This document shows positions 10,630 through 23,200 of a stretch of 64,000 bases of DNA, one piece after another. The notes under the pieces were generated by a model. It was not told the DNA's origin. It ran no database searches and saw only the letters and a list, made by a program, of their open reading frames with translations. The stretch's first letter is position 1, and every line of letters starts with the position of its first letter. Position numbers and translations under genes: made by a program. The stretch is from Phycomyces nitens (lineage: Eukaryota > Mucoromycota > Mucoromycetes > Mucorales > Phycomycetaceae), in NCBI GenBank assembly GCA_022702545.1, contig JAHRBC010000006.1, positions 2,232,001 to 2,296,000 of the forward strand, written 5' to 3'.

Positions 10630-12237
10630 TAGAGATCTGCTCGTTCAACTCATCCACCAATGGCTCCAGGTAGTGGTTGATCTCTTCAGATCTTGGCTCT
10701 TTGGGTCCAGGCATGAGACCAACGAGGATTGTGTTTTCTGCCTTAAAATGTTCCTCCCTAGGTAGATTATTGACTACCAAGTACATGGCACCGCAAGAGT
10801 AAACCACACCATCAAATGGCTAGAACCAGTCAATGTTGAGGGCCAACATGAGAGAGCGTGGTTCAGCAGTGAACTGGGCACCATTCACATCCTTGATCTC
10901 CTTCCACATTGCACCGTCGTAAACATCACACATTGTCTGAGGAATCTTGAGATCTGTATTCCAGTGTCTGATCTTGGCTTCAAAGCCTGGATGAAGAAAG
11001 AGTGTCTTCATGGCATGCTTGACAGACTGGTATACGAATACCCTTTTGGGCGTCAAGGCACCAACGGACAACTCCTTCATCAACTTGCACCCACAGACAG
11101 AGTTTGATCCAATCTTCTGGAACACACAGGTAGGAGGAACTGTGGTACATTCGTTATAAATTTTGTGACAATCCTGGCATGCTACAAATTGGTTGATCCC
11201 CTTGGATATCTCAGAAAATCCAGTCATGCGTTGGAGACCAAGAAGACTTGTTGGAAGCTGGAAATCCTGCTCATAAATCTTCAAGAGCTCGTTGATGAAC
11301 TCGATCAAGACAACAGAACCCTTGTTGACCATGTAACGGGATATGAACAGTACAGCAAAAATGGCAACGAATTTGTGAACTGGGTTCTCAGGCATACCAG
11401 GAGCACCAAAAGGGGCTATTGTAAAAAAGAAAAAAGAAAATATTAATACTTAATTTTTTCAGGCTTTTTCTTTTATTCAAGAATTTAATACAAACCTTCG
11501 ACGTCCAACTCCTCAAGCTCAATCTCAACAACATCTTCTTCATCATCGCTGTCATTGCCATTGCCAGCGCCATTGTCTTCATCATCATTCCCAATGGAGA
11601 CATCATTGTCAAACATGGACGCAGGTTCCAAAACAGGTACATTTGTCTGACCACTCTCCTCCGCGGCTCCAGGTTGGTGAATCAGAATAGCTACGAATAT
11701 AGAATATAATAGTTGGTTAGACACTAGTAACATTTTAATAAATATTTCTTACACCCAGTATCAACTTCCATCGCACTTATTTGCGAGTCTTTTATTATTA
11801 TATAATATTAGTATTAAAATACACTACTGTTGTTTTAAATAAAATACCTCTTGAAGTTCTAAATGCTTCCTCTACTCTCGCTCTTTTGTTATGATGTTGA
11901 GCCGTTCTTCTTGTCACAAAGGTATATCCTTCCTCATTATCACCGCATACAGTGCAATAGCACTTGACATTGTAGATACTGCTGGCAGAAGACATGTTGT
12001 TTATGTTTGTAATGATAAAATTAAAAGGAAACAAGTGTTACATATATTTTATTTGCTATACTTTTATAACAATACAAAGTAATACTATAATGCTTATTAT
12101 ATCTGGGCCAATAGAAAATGCCAATATTATATTTTTGACATGAACACAAGAAAAACAGTTGAGTTGGAAAACGACCCCACATTAATACCAGTTCAGGGCA
12201 ACTTGGCCACTAGTGTATTCAGGGTTGTTTTTCCAGT
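10630..12237 (-). mobile_element. Truncated CACTG-B-like element with transposase 5' half (pseudogene exons about 10630-11995)
   Basis: The right end reads ...GTTTTTCCAGTG at 12237, a CACTG-type terminus. On the minus strand a Tnp2-like gene starts at ATG 11995 with a Cys-rich first exon (CYCTVCGDNEEG, then H), then a short exon and an acidic exon (NDSDDEEDVVEIE). The large exon opens with PGMPENPVH, as in the CACTG-B gene at the right window edge. It keeps the CQDCH pair and the first catalytic block, but NIDWFQPFDG is broken: Gln is replaced by TAG near 10819. Similarity ends near 10630 inside VDELNEQ, so the second Asp, the Glu and the C-terminus are gone. The left terminus and any companion gene are also missing. 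It abuts CACTAC element E3 directly. Confidence 0.75.
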
Positions 12238-13637
12238 GTAGGAATGAGCAATGAGCCTTCATCTAAGAGAAACAGACTAAGTCTTTAATATTCTTTAGGC
12301 TGCTCTTATTGGTTTTCTCATATTTTTAGTATATGTTTTAGCGCACTTTTTCTTTTCCTCTTTTCCTTTAGCTATTTTATCTTTGCTTTGGTCCTCTCCT
12401 TTGAAATAAAATCAAATAACTCTCCATCACGTAAGATTGCCACCTTAATAAATGCCCGATTGGCATCTTGTATACCACATCTTCAGCTCTGTTGTTTTTA
12501 ATCTAGGAATGAAACACACATCTCGCCCTTTTTCAAGCACCAAAAACAATGAAATTTTTTTATAGCTGTATTACACCGAGGTTAGTTTATATTTCTTTTC
12601 TTTTCTTTGCTCTACTTTTTTGAAGTAAAACTAAATGACCCTCCCTTATGTAAGGTTGTCAATGACATAAACATCCGATTGGAATCTTGTATACCACATC
12701 TTCAGCTCTGCTATCTTTAATCAAGGAATGAAACACTCATCTCATAATTTTTCAGACACTAAAAAAAGGTGAAAATTTTTTACAGCTATATTACACTAAA
12801 GTTTGTTGTTCCCCACCTCCCCACCTGGGAATCTCTGTAGAATATGCATATTGTTTTCTTAATGATGTACTCATTCTGCCAATTACCATTATATTTGAAT
12901 TAGTTTTAAATCTTATGAGCTGACTTTACAGCAATATATTTTCTATGGTAAGAATATTATAATATGTTTACACTCTTTAATTAATCATATTGCGCATTCT
13001 CTATTCTCCTTCTACTGCATCTAGTATTTACATCTGTACGTTTCATATAGTGGCATTAATTCAAGAGATGCTTGGTATACCGATTAACAAGCACAATATA
13101 TACTGGTATGCTATCCAAAACAATATGCTCGGTTTATTTGATCGCTTCATTCTCTGACCACGATATCTTTATAGCAATTGATGAAGACCAAAGGCCTTCC
13201 AAGTCATGACAGTGATTCACAACAAGATGCTCGGCACGCTGATTAACAAGCACAATATATACTGGTATGCTACCTAAAACAATATATTCGGTTTATTTGA
13301 TTGCTTCATTCTCTGACCACAATATTTTTATAGCAATCGATGAAGACCAAAGGTGCTATCCAAGTCATGACAGTGATCCATAACAAGATGCTTGGCACGC
13401 CGATTGACAAGCACAATGTATACTGGTATGCTATCCAAAATAATAAGCTCGGTTTATTTGATTGCTTCATTCTCTGACCACAATATTTTTATAGCAATCG
13501 GTGAAGACCAAAGGCCATCCAAGTCATAATAACATGTTGTTGGCATCGTGTATAGATTGAGTAAAAGGTTTGTACCATATACGTTTTATAATATTAAATA
13601 GTATTTGCTTTTGGTATGTTTCTATATTATTATTATA

Positions 13638-15248
13638 CAGTAGGTGGATAAAGGGTTCGCATGTTTATATATTATTTATTATTCTTATAATATCTCTATG
13701 AATATGCATCATATTAGCATAAAACAAAAAGTATTTGAAAGATATTTTTTAGGTGTATATTTATTATAAATTTTATAAGCGGAGATTCAAAACATATTGA
13801 GATAAATAAATACAAAGATTTTTATTACATGCAAACCCTTTTGCCACTTTTATTAATATTTAGTATTTTTGCCTTTTGCCTTAATTACTGCTTCAACTCT
13901 TGCTGGCATTGTATCTATATACTTTTTACAAATATCCTGCGTGATATTGTTCTATTCTTTATCACATCTTTCCCAAAGTTCATGTACTCCTTTAGCCTTC
14001 AAAGAGTATAAAGAAAGTTGCAACTTTAAATGATGCCAAAGATGCTCAATTGGGTTCAGGTCTGGGGATTGGGCTAGCCAAGGGAGTACTTGCAATTCCA
14101 TATCACTGATGTACTGTTTGGTTGTCTTGGCTGTGTGTTTTGGGTCATTATCATGCTGAAAAATGATATTTTGCTTATCAAAACCATAGAAATCTATAGT
14201 TTCTTTCAGGTTATCTTCAAGTATATCACAGTAAACTTTGCTTGTCATGAGTTCTTGTATGTGACAACCATATCCAATGCCTTCATAAGTCATACATCCC
14301 CACATCATCAAACTGTCTCCTCCATGTTTTACAGTTAAATCAAGATGATGATCTCGTAGTGGGTCATCTGGCCTTTTCCAATGATATTTTACTCCATCAG
14401 ATCCCCAAATATTGATTTTGGTCTCATCTGAGAATATAACACGTTTCCAATCATGAATAGTTTAGTGTCAATGCTCTAAAGCCCATTTAAGTCTTGCTTG
14501 TCGATTTTTCTCTGATATCATTGGCTTGTTCTTTCTAATTGCTGCTCTGAAACCAAGTGCCTTCAGGGTCTTGCAAACAGTAGAATAGTCAAGCTGCAGT
14601 CCCTCTTGATCTAATTTCATATGTGCTTCTTTGGCAGTTTGTATTTCACCAGTTACAAATTGTCTTACTAACAGGCGCCTTCTGACTTGGGAAATTTTTG
14701 CAATTCGGCCACCAATAGAGATTTTTTCAGTGATCTTCATCTTCTTTTTATACTTGGATATAGTCCCAGCAGAGATAGAAAGGTTCTTGGAAATTTTCTT
14801 GACAGAGGCACCACTTTGAAGCTGACTTTGGATAGAATTTCTGAGAGAAAGAAGTAGAATTTTCATTTTAAAAGAAACAAGAAATAATATGAAAATAAAA
14901 AGAAAAACTTAGTCATTTATATATGTTTTTGTTTTATATTCCGATTATATGACACATTTTGACTATTATATGTGACTTTGAACAATTTATGAGCAAAAGT
15001 CATAGAGAAATAATTTATTTTCTACTAATTTATCCAAAGTGGAAAAAGGGTTTGCATACTTTTCAAAAATTTGTCTGAGTTTTATTAAATCAATATTCAT
15101 TCTCAGCCGTTGATATTTTTATATGTGCTAGTTTTATATATAATGCATATAAAACATTTTGTTTTATATGAAAATATTAAAAATTGAAAGAGTACTATCA
15201 AAATATATATTTTTTAATAGAACATGCGAACCCTTTTTCTACCTACTG
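13638..15248. mobile_element. Tc1/mariner-like element (1.6 kb) inside E3
   Basis: Terminal inverted repeats of about 28 bp, starting CAGTAGGTGGATAAAGGG at 13638 with the complement ending CTACCTACTG at 15248, differ at two positions. TA dinucleotides lie just outside both ends (13636-13637, 15249-15250), as expected for this superfamily. The same site in E1 (around 23288) lacks the insertion, so E1 acts as the empty site. Confidence 0.9.
13853..14866 (-). pseudogene. Tc1/mariner DD34E transposase, inactivated by stops
   Basis: From ATG 14866: an N-terminal HTH region (SGASVKKISKNLSISAGTIS), a second HTH-like part (VRRRLLVRQF) and the catalytic domain with FSDETKINIWGSDG, QHDNDPKHTAKTT and LAQSPDLNPIEHLWHHLK. 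The first Asp of DNDPKH and the Glu of NPIEHLW are 34 residues apart, giving DD34E. The frame has two closely spaced stops after WALEH (around 14459-14467), just before the catalytic domain, and a TAG near 13952 that cuts off the conserved tail (NNITQDICKKYIDTMPARVE), which continues in the same frame to TAA 13853-13855. Without those stops the protein would be about 337 residues, normal for the family. Confidence 0.85.
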
Positions 15249-15583
15249 TATATATTTTAATATTATTTGAAATAAATCAAAATTATAATAAAAAATAAAC
15301 CATTATTTCAAATAAATGGCAGTAAAAAAAGAATAGGTGCTAGTATATAAAGTAATATAAAAGAGAGGCTATAGTATATAAAGAAACGATTTTGGTTGGA
15401 TAAAAAAAATGGTAGCTGTGCCTATTCCTGCCTCATAACTACCCTTTTTTTTCGCATTAAAAAAACGGTAACAGCTACCAAAATTGCCTTATACAGAGTC
15501 TTTACTACCATTTTTTTTTGTGGGAAAAAACGGTAGTAATGCTACCAAAATGGTAGTTAGCTACCATTTTTTCTGCTGTAGTG

Positions 15584-16472
15584 TACCCTCCAAGTAATAA
15601 CTAGTTCTTTGTCATTGCACCATATTATGTGTTTAATGACAATCTGTGTGTGATCAGGGGCAATCTTGCCACTTTATAAAAATTTTCCTTTTCTTTTTTC
15701 TTTTCTTATAAATATTAATATTATATAAAATAAAATAAAATGGCTAATAATGTCAAAAACAAAAAATTGGTTTCAAAAAAACAGTAGTTATGCTAATGTT
15801 TTGTTTACACAGGCAAAAAATTATTTTTCTCAAAAATGCGCAACATCTTTAATACCAAATAAAATGCTCATTTCAATAAACAACATTGCCTAAAAACTTA
15901 CAAGCCCTTTCTATGGTACTACAACTATCTCATTGTAAGTGTTAAATCAGAGGAAAACAAAGCATAGACAAGAGTATAGTGAGACTTTGCTTATTAAGAG
16001 AGAAAGAATTTGTGAATAAGATGAAGACTATTGCTATCCATATTGTGTGTTTATATAGACATTGAGATGTATGCTAGTGATGATATGATGATATCATGTA
16101 ATGTCTGTTCTCTCTACCAGCTATTAGATATGACTTGTTATTTTACTTAGTACTATTAACCAGTGTGTTAGTACTAGTTGTTAGTGTGTTTTTACATATG
16201 AATAATGTATTTGGAAAGGTATACTTTTGTGCACTTCCAGTAGGTCAGTTATTCAATATGTTTCAATATTGGCAATTTGTGTTAATGTTTCAATCTATGA
16301 TTATGTTGGATACAAAAGCGAGATGAAAAGACATTCCATGCAACTTTTATGATATGGGATCAATGACATTACTTTTAAACTACAATCTGCGGAGATAAGG
16401 CACTCTAAAATCATAAAAAATGGTAGTTATGCTACCGTTTTTGGCACAGCTACCAGTCCTTCTGCCGTAATG
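15584..16472. mobile_element. CACTAC element E4, terminal fragment with ~385-bp insertion
   Basis: Starts immediately after E3 and matches, in reverse orientation, the left arm of E1 (about 20640 back to 20129), including a diverged piece of the transposase 3' end (15584-15680). It ends ...CTTCTGCCGTAATG at 16472, a CACTAC terminus with one change. Between about 15935 and 16318 it holds a segment absent from E1, E2 and E5, starting near TGTTAAATCAGAGG and ending near GGATACA; I see no gene in it. E3 most likely inserted into this element. Confidence 0.65.
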
Positions 16473-17712
16473 TCTGTTTCTGTTTGGTTAATCCTTAAGA
16501 CTAACTTGACAAATACTTATATATACTACTACAACACAGTCAAAACTGAGATACATAGTGTTGATCAGTACATAGTAGAAATAGAGAGTACAAGAAGGTC
16601 TTAATAAATGAATATTGAAATGGGGCATGAGATTTGCAGACAAGAGGTTCAGAGAGGATATGTCCCTTATGCACAACAGCCAGATTACTCCTAATACAAT
16701 CAATATGATTCAGGATTTTTATAACCTTTAGTTTTTATGTATTAATACAAAATAAATTATATATATTGTATGTTGTTTACGCACAGACAAATAAGGTTTA
16801 ATTATTATTAACAATTAATATATTGCACGCATATGGGCGCACACAGACGTTTTTTTTTAATTTGTATTTGCTAGTTGTTAATTGTTGTTCAGTTCTAGGA
16901 GTTCAGACAATTGTTATTATCTAGGAGAACTCTATCTTGAATGAGGTTGAAGTTTCCTAAGCCACACTTTTGTTTTTATATTAATTTAGTTTTTCCTGCA
17001 TTAGTTGTATTTATCTCTTATAAGTTGGTCATCAAGATTTATTCTATTATATACCTTATTATATCCTAAAAACAAATCCTATCTGAACTATTATTTAAAT
17101 AAGTAGCTCAAGATATAATCTTTATATATATTATAAGAATTAATCTAGTATTATTAGTTCTTTTAAGACATTTTATTATGAATTGTCAGGAACTAATCTA
17201 TATAAGGAATAGGACAGGACAAACAGGCAGAGAGTTATAGAAAGATTCCTTTATTAATGATATTATTTGCTTGATCTTTCTATTGATTAAGCTCTAAGGT
17301 CATTTATATACTTTTTAGTTTTAGCTATGTTTGAGACAATTGAGAAGAGATTGGTGTTGTTGCAGAATGAAACATAGTTATGTTTCATTAATGATATTAG
17401 TTATTTAAGAGTAATACATAGATATGAATCTGATTGTACTGTTTCAGGAATCCAATTGGTGGTTTCTGACATGTATAGACAGATATATACTATAATAATA
17501 TCTTTCTTCTATCTTGTTATCTTATTTTCAATAATATAAATATATATAAAAATCTTTTTAATAAAGATATATCTCTGCTAAGCTTAAAAACTTTCTCTCA
17601 AGCCTATTTTCTAAAATATACTAAAAAAAAATGTTGTTTTTTGAATTTGGAGACTTATTTTAGGTCTATAATAGGAAGAATCTGATAATTTTTTTGAATT
17701 AAAACAAAAAAT
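16473..17712. other. AT-rich stretch without gene
   Basis: Very AT-rich DNA between two CACTAC fragments. The only long frames are short and lack recognisable motifs. No terminal repeats, tandem arrays or RNA genes could be made out; it may be strongly decayed transposon sequence. Confidence 0.5.
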
Positions 17713-20537
17713 AATATAGCAGAAGGACTAATAGCTGTGCCAAAAACTGTAGCATAACTACTATTTCTTGTAACTTTAAAGTATTTTATCTCTACAAATT
17801 ATACTTGAAAGGTAATATCATTGATGCCAATTCATAAAAGTCTCATGAAATCTCTTTTCCTCTGGCAATATAATAGTTGTAATACTATAGAAAGTGCTTG
17901 TAAGTTTTTGGGCAACCTTGTTTATGAAAACAAGCATTTTATTTAATGTTAAAAATGTTGCATATTCTTGAGAAAAATAATTTCTTGCCTGTGTGAACAA
18001 AGTAGTAGCATAGCTACTATTTTTTTGAAATTGACTTTTTTGACATTATTAGTCATTTTATCTTATCTCTCTATATTTAAAATTTGATGAAATTAGAAGT
18101 CATGTGATTTACGATCGGGTGTTCAACTCTTTTTATATACCTTTTCAAAAAAAAACCCATTTTAAAACCTCTCTTAAAATCAATCATTTGTAAATCACAT
18201 GACTTACGATCGGAGTCCTTTTTTTTAGGCATTTCTTTAAAATAGTGAATCTTATTTATTTATATTATATATCATGTGATTTATGCTATAGCTCTATTTA
18301 AATACATTTTATTTTTTGCTCAATTTCTCTTTTTCATAATGTCCTTTCTCTTAATACAGTAATATACCTCTTGCCTCTACAAACATAAATTGCTTTAAAA
18401 GGATATCATACCAGATCATTATAACTGCTTTGAATAAAAAACCAGCTGCCCTGACATATGTTTTGTTTGGCCTTGAAAAATAAATAATAATAAAGAAAAA
18501 CCTTGCAATCATCTCTTAAGAATCTTGTAATCACCAAGCATCAATCATCAATCCTAATCCCAATACAAACCCTTTGTCTAATACCTAAAAAAATGCTTTC
18601 AACTGAGAAATGCTGTGCTTCATGCAAGCTGACCGGTCATAGCCGTAGATCTAATATCAGCTGTCCTATGAATCTTAAAAACACTTCACTCTTCATCCCT
18701 CAAAAGAGAACAAATGATGATATCTCTACTGAACAAGAGTATCCTGCAGAGAGTAGCAGATGTAATAACCATTATTATATTAGTAGTATCAACTCCCATA
18801 TTAATTGTATTTTCTTCATATTCTTCTATACAGCTGCTGCTTTGAGAGTGAGAATAGAGACTCCTCAGACACCCAAATTGCCCATAGAACTCTCCCAATT
18901 CTCTCTTCTCATCTCCCCTGAAATTCACAGTGAAGAACAGCAACAGGATATTCTGGCTATCAATCCTGTGTCTGTTCCCCTGTTTTGTCCCAGCTGCCTT
19001 GGAACTGACCATCGTCATATTACAAGCATTCAGTGTCCTAATAATTCAAGACATGCAAACAATACTGTTAGAACCCGAGAATCAGGCATACACAACATTG
19101 CCCGACTCCCTGCAGCTATAGAGCCAACTGTAGACAATAGAGGAAAAATGGACATTGAATGTCAATTCTGTGGTGCCAACATGTGGATCAAAGAAAAGTG
19201 TCACAGCTCTTCTCTCAGCAACCCAACGTTCACCATGTGTTGTGGCCGAGGAAAGTATGTTCTCCCTCAACTTGAGCCAACTCCAGCTGGAATTGCAGAA
19301 CTTCTCAATAATACAACACAAGCTGGGAAAGATTTCTTCTCAAAGATCAGAAGCTATAACAGTACCATGAGCTTTACTTCTTTGGGTGCCAAGATTGACT
19401 CTTCAGTTGCCAACAATGTAGGTGGCGCCTACAGCTTCAGAATCCATGGTTCCATTTGCCACAAGATTGGATCAATCTTGCCAATGAGCGAAAGAGAGGT
19501 TGCCAGACCTCAGTTTGCTCAAATATATATTTATGATCCAGCCTCTCAGATTGAACAGCGCCATAGAAATGCGCTAAACTTGGAGAGAGAAGTTTTGGAG
19601 AAGATCCAGGCCATTCTTATGGATATAAACCCATTTGTATCTTTGTTCAGAACAATGGATCAAGTCTCCCACCAGAATCCCAACATAGAAGATCTCACTT
19701 TGCGCTTGGTTGCCGAAGGTCCCCAAGACCAAAGGCGCTATAATGCCCCAACTGCTGAGGAAGTGGCAGTATTGATTATGAACAATGAGCCCGGTACTTC
19801 AAGAGGTATTGTCCTCCATACTCAGACCAATTTTCACCAAAAGATAAATGAGTATCACCGATCCTATGATGCTCTGCATTACGTCTTGCTCTTTCCTCAT
19901 GGTGAAGATGGCTGGACAATCAACTCAAGATCATTATCAGGAAATAACATATCAGTTATGCAGTGGTATTCTAGCCACTTGATGTACCGCCCCAACTCCC
20001 ACCATCACCTCCACCTCTTCGGCCGTCTCTTTCAACAGTACATTGTTGATATGTATGCAAAGCTTGAACACAACAGGCTAAACTACATTATGAGCAACCA
20101 GGACCGCCTCCGAGTGGATCTTTACAGTCACTACGGTGGAAGGACCGGTAGCTGTGCCGAAAACGGTAGCATAACTACCATTTTTTATGATTTTTGAGCA
20201 CTTTATCTCCGCAGATTGTGGTTGAAAGGTAATGTCATCGATGCCGATTCATAAAATTCGCATGGAATATCTTTTCATCAGGCAATGAGGTAGTTGTAGT
20301 ACCATAGAAAGGGCTCGTAAGTTTTTAGGCAACCTTGTTTATTGAAATGAGCATTTTATTTGGTGTTAAAGATGTTGCGCATTTTTGAGAAAAATAATTT
20401 TTTGCCTGTGAACAAAACGGTAGTTATGCTACCGTTTTTTTGAAACAATTTTTTTTGTTTTTGACATTATTAGCCATTTTATTTTATTTTATTTGGTATT
20501 GATATTTATAAAGAAAGAAAAAAGAAAAAGAAAATTT

Positions 20538-21640
20538 TTATAAAGTGGCAAGGTTCCCCATGGTCACACGCAGATTGTCATTAAACACGTAATATGGTGC
20601 AATGATAAAGAACTGATTACTACTCGGAGGGTACTGGATGAGCCCAACTTGATGCTGAATGTCATCCACATTAACAGCATATTTTGGCTGGGTTGTTTGT
20701 CCAGTTGAGCTGTGTGACCGCCGTATTACGATTGGCACAGATGAGTCATGGGCTGCTGTACCATGCTCTTTCATCACTTCAACAAATGCCAGAAAGTGCG
20801 GTGTGCCATCAACCTCTTTATGCTCAAAATAAAATTCCACGGTGCCAACAAACCAGCTTTGAATAGTTATATTGCAACGGCTAGATAAAAATATAAAAAA
20901 TGCGAGTGATCTCTATTTTGTATTTTGACTAATACCAATACTCACTTTCTGTATAGACAGGTGAACATCACATGATGATTGCCACGTCTGGTCTCGTTTT
21001 TTATTCTTCGGTACATACATGAAGAATGTACGGTTGAATTTTTCCAAAGACGAGAAGCAACAACAATTGTTGGGTCATCAAGTTCAATACTGTCCATACC
21101 ACTGTTTTGCACATAGTACTTTGCCAAAGTATTCTTGACAACAGGGCTGCTGACACCTTCCAAGTCATCATCATTCAAGCTGGCATGTCAGTTGAATGGC
21201 TCCCATAGCTGGGCAGCACTTACACCATCTGGAAGATCTAAGAAACTTGCTTCATTATATGTGGACGGCTGACTTGTACTAGGATAATTCTGAGAGCTGT
21301 TTGCTGAACTGACAAAGCTATGAACAGCAAAGCACTCAACAAGCAAACTGGCATTTCTACCGCCCTTCAAGTTTGACGTGATAAGCTTGGAGTATACTCT
21401 AATTACTTTTTCCATGGGTAGGTAAGAGATTATTTGACTAATAATAGCAACAGCAGCAAAGACACTTCTTGGTCAATGATGACAAAATCAATGTACCTGT
21501 CATCAATGATTGTGGCCAGTGAGGCACGGCTAGGACAATAGCACTCCACATTTACAAGTGCAAAAGAATGTGGTGTGCCAAGAATCTTCTTCAAGACACC
21601 TTTAAGAGTGCAAACCAGACTTGTAAGAGAAAAATAGCAG
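20538..21640 (-). pseudogene. Decayed C-terminal part of a Tnp2-like transposase gene in E1
   Basis: Three blocks in order on the minus strand: about 21640-21480 (GVLKKILGTPHSFALVNVEC), 21445-20942 (ISYLPMEKVIRVYSK, then LAKYYVQNSGMD and WKNSTVHSSCMYRR) and, after a GTGAGT-CTAG intron, 20880-20538 (VEFYFEHKEVDGTPHFLAFV to IIAPYYVFN). The order and spacing of LxKYY, RG-H and the hydrophobic FxHxxxHxxAFVE pattern resemble the C-terminus of the CACTG-A transposase (LLKYYKMEY, KYLFVHNF, HVFAFVEWYE). I therefore read it as the tail of a distant CACTA transposase; this is a by-eye match. A frame change lies near 21450, and a TGA at about 21186 is shared with E2 and E5, so it was broken before the copies spread. 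Confidence 0.5.
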
Positions 21641-22722
21641 AGAACAGCCAGGCAAGTTTATTAATTAACAAACATTTGAATATACATTATAATTAATACA
21701 ATATTTTTATTATGTTATAGCAGGAAAGAGCAAGCAGTTCTTTTCTTTCGGAAGATGAGGTATTTCAAATGGATGACGAGGCTGAATCCCCAATCATGAC
21801 AGATGTACTATAAGTTAGAGCTTTTTTGTTGCTCATCTATTCTCAATTTAATATTAATATAATATTTCTACTGTTTGATATAGGTTTACACCACTAGGAA
21901 TGAGCAATGAGCCTTCATCTAAGAGAAACAGACTAAGTCTTTAATATTCTTTAGGCTGCTCTTATTGGTTCTCTCATATTTTTAGTATATGTTTTAGCGC
22001 ACTTTTTCTTTTCCTCTTTTCCTTTAGCTGTTTTATCTTTGCTTTGGTCCTCTCCTTTGAAATAAAATCAAATAACTCTCCATCACGTAAGATTGCCACC
22101 TTAATAAATGCCCGATTGGCATCTTGTATACCACATCTTCAGCTCTGTTGTTTTTAATCTAGGAATGAAACACACATCTCGCCCTTTTTCAAGCACCAAA
22201 AACAATGAAATTTTTTTATAGCTGTATTACACCGAGGTTAGTTTATATTTCTTTTCTTTTCTTTGCTCTACTTTTTTGAAGTAAAACTAAATGACCCTCC
22301 CTTATGTAAGGTTGTCAATGACATAAACATCCGATTGGAATCTTGTATACCACATCTTCAGCTCTGCTATCTTTAATCAAGGAATGAAACACTCATCTCA
22401 TAATTTTTCAGACACTAAAAAAAGGTGAAAATTTTTTACAGCTATATTACACTAAAGTTTGTTGTTCCCCACCTCCCCACCTGGGAATCTCTGTAGAATA
22501 TGCATATTGTTTTCTTAATGATGTACTCATTCTGCCAATTACCATTATATTTGAATTAGTTTTAAATCTTATGAGCTGACTTTACAGCAATATATTTTCT
22601 ATGGTAAGAATATTATAATATGTTTACACTCTTTAATTAATCATATTGCGCATTCTCTATTCTCCTTCTACTGCATCTAGTATTTACATCTGTACGTTTC
22701 ATATAGTGGCATTAATTCAAGA

Positions 22723-23200
22723 GATGCTTGGTATACCGATTAACAAGCACAATATATACTGGTATGCTATCCAAAACAATATGCTCGGTTTATTTGATCG
22801 CTTCATTCTCTGACCACGATATCTTTATAGCAATTGATGAAGACCAAAGGCCTTCCAAGTCATGACAGTGATTCACAACAAGATGCTCGGCACGCTGATT
22901 AACAAGCACAATATATACTGGTATGCTACCTAAAACAATATATTCGGTTTATTTGATTGCTTCATTCTCTGACCACAATATTTTTATAGCAATCGATGAA
23001 GACCAAAGGTGCTATCCAAGTCATGACAGTGATCCATAACAAGATGCTTGGCACGCCGATTGACAAGCACAACGTATACTGGTATGCTATCCAAAATAAT
23101 AAGCTCGGTTTATTTGATTGCTTCATTCTCTGACCACAATATTTTTATAGCAATCGGTGAAGACCAAAGGCCATCCAAGTCATAACAACATGTTGTTGGC
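22723..23200. repeat. Three ~160-bp tandem units in the right arm of E1
   Basis: Units start at 22723, 22882 and 23043 with GATGCTYGGYAYRCYGATT and contain ACAAGCACAA, ACTGGTATGCTA and GAAGACCAAAGG. E3 has three units (13067-13545), E5 two (about 51990-52310) and E2 only one (about 37065-37210), so copy number varies among otherwise similar elements. Confidence 0.8.

Larger units (their letters stand above)
12238..15583. mobile_element. CACTAC element E3, left-truncated, carrying a mariner insertion
   Basis: From 12238 the sequence matches the right half of E1 (from about 21899) almost base for base, including the ~160-bp tandem units (13067-13545). It ends with the CACTAC inverted terminus ...TTTTTTCTGCTGTAGTG at 15583. 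The left half is absent because a truncated CACTG-B element abuts it. A Tc1/mariner copy interrupts it at 13638-15248. Subterminal GGTAG/CTACC motifs are dense from 15400 to 15580. No protein-coding region is retained apart from the mariner gene. Confidence 0.75.

Noticed and set aside
16135..16326. Hydrophobic 63-codon frame in the E4 insertion
   Set aside because: AT-rich DNA readily gives Leu/Phe/Val-rich frames; no start context, homologue or conserved neighbour supports it.
18098..18204. Inverted repeat considered as a CRISPR or terminator hairpin
   Set aside because: There are only two arms with a 77-nt loop at the Helitron 5' end and no repeat-spacer periodicity.
22723..23200. ~160-bp tandem units considered as a CRISPR array
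   Set aside because: The units are long and almost wholly conserved, without short repeats and unique spacers, and they occur inside transposons.
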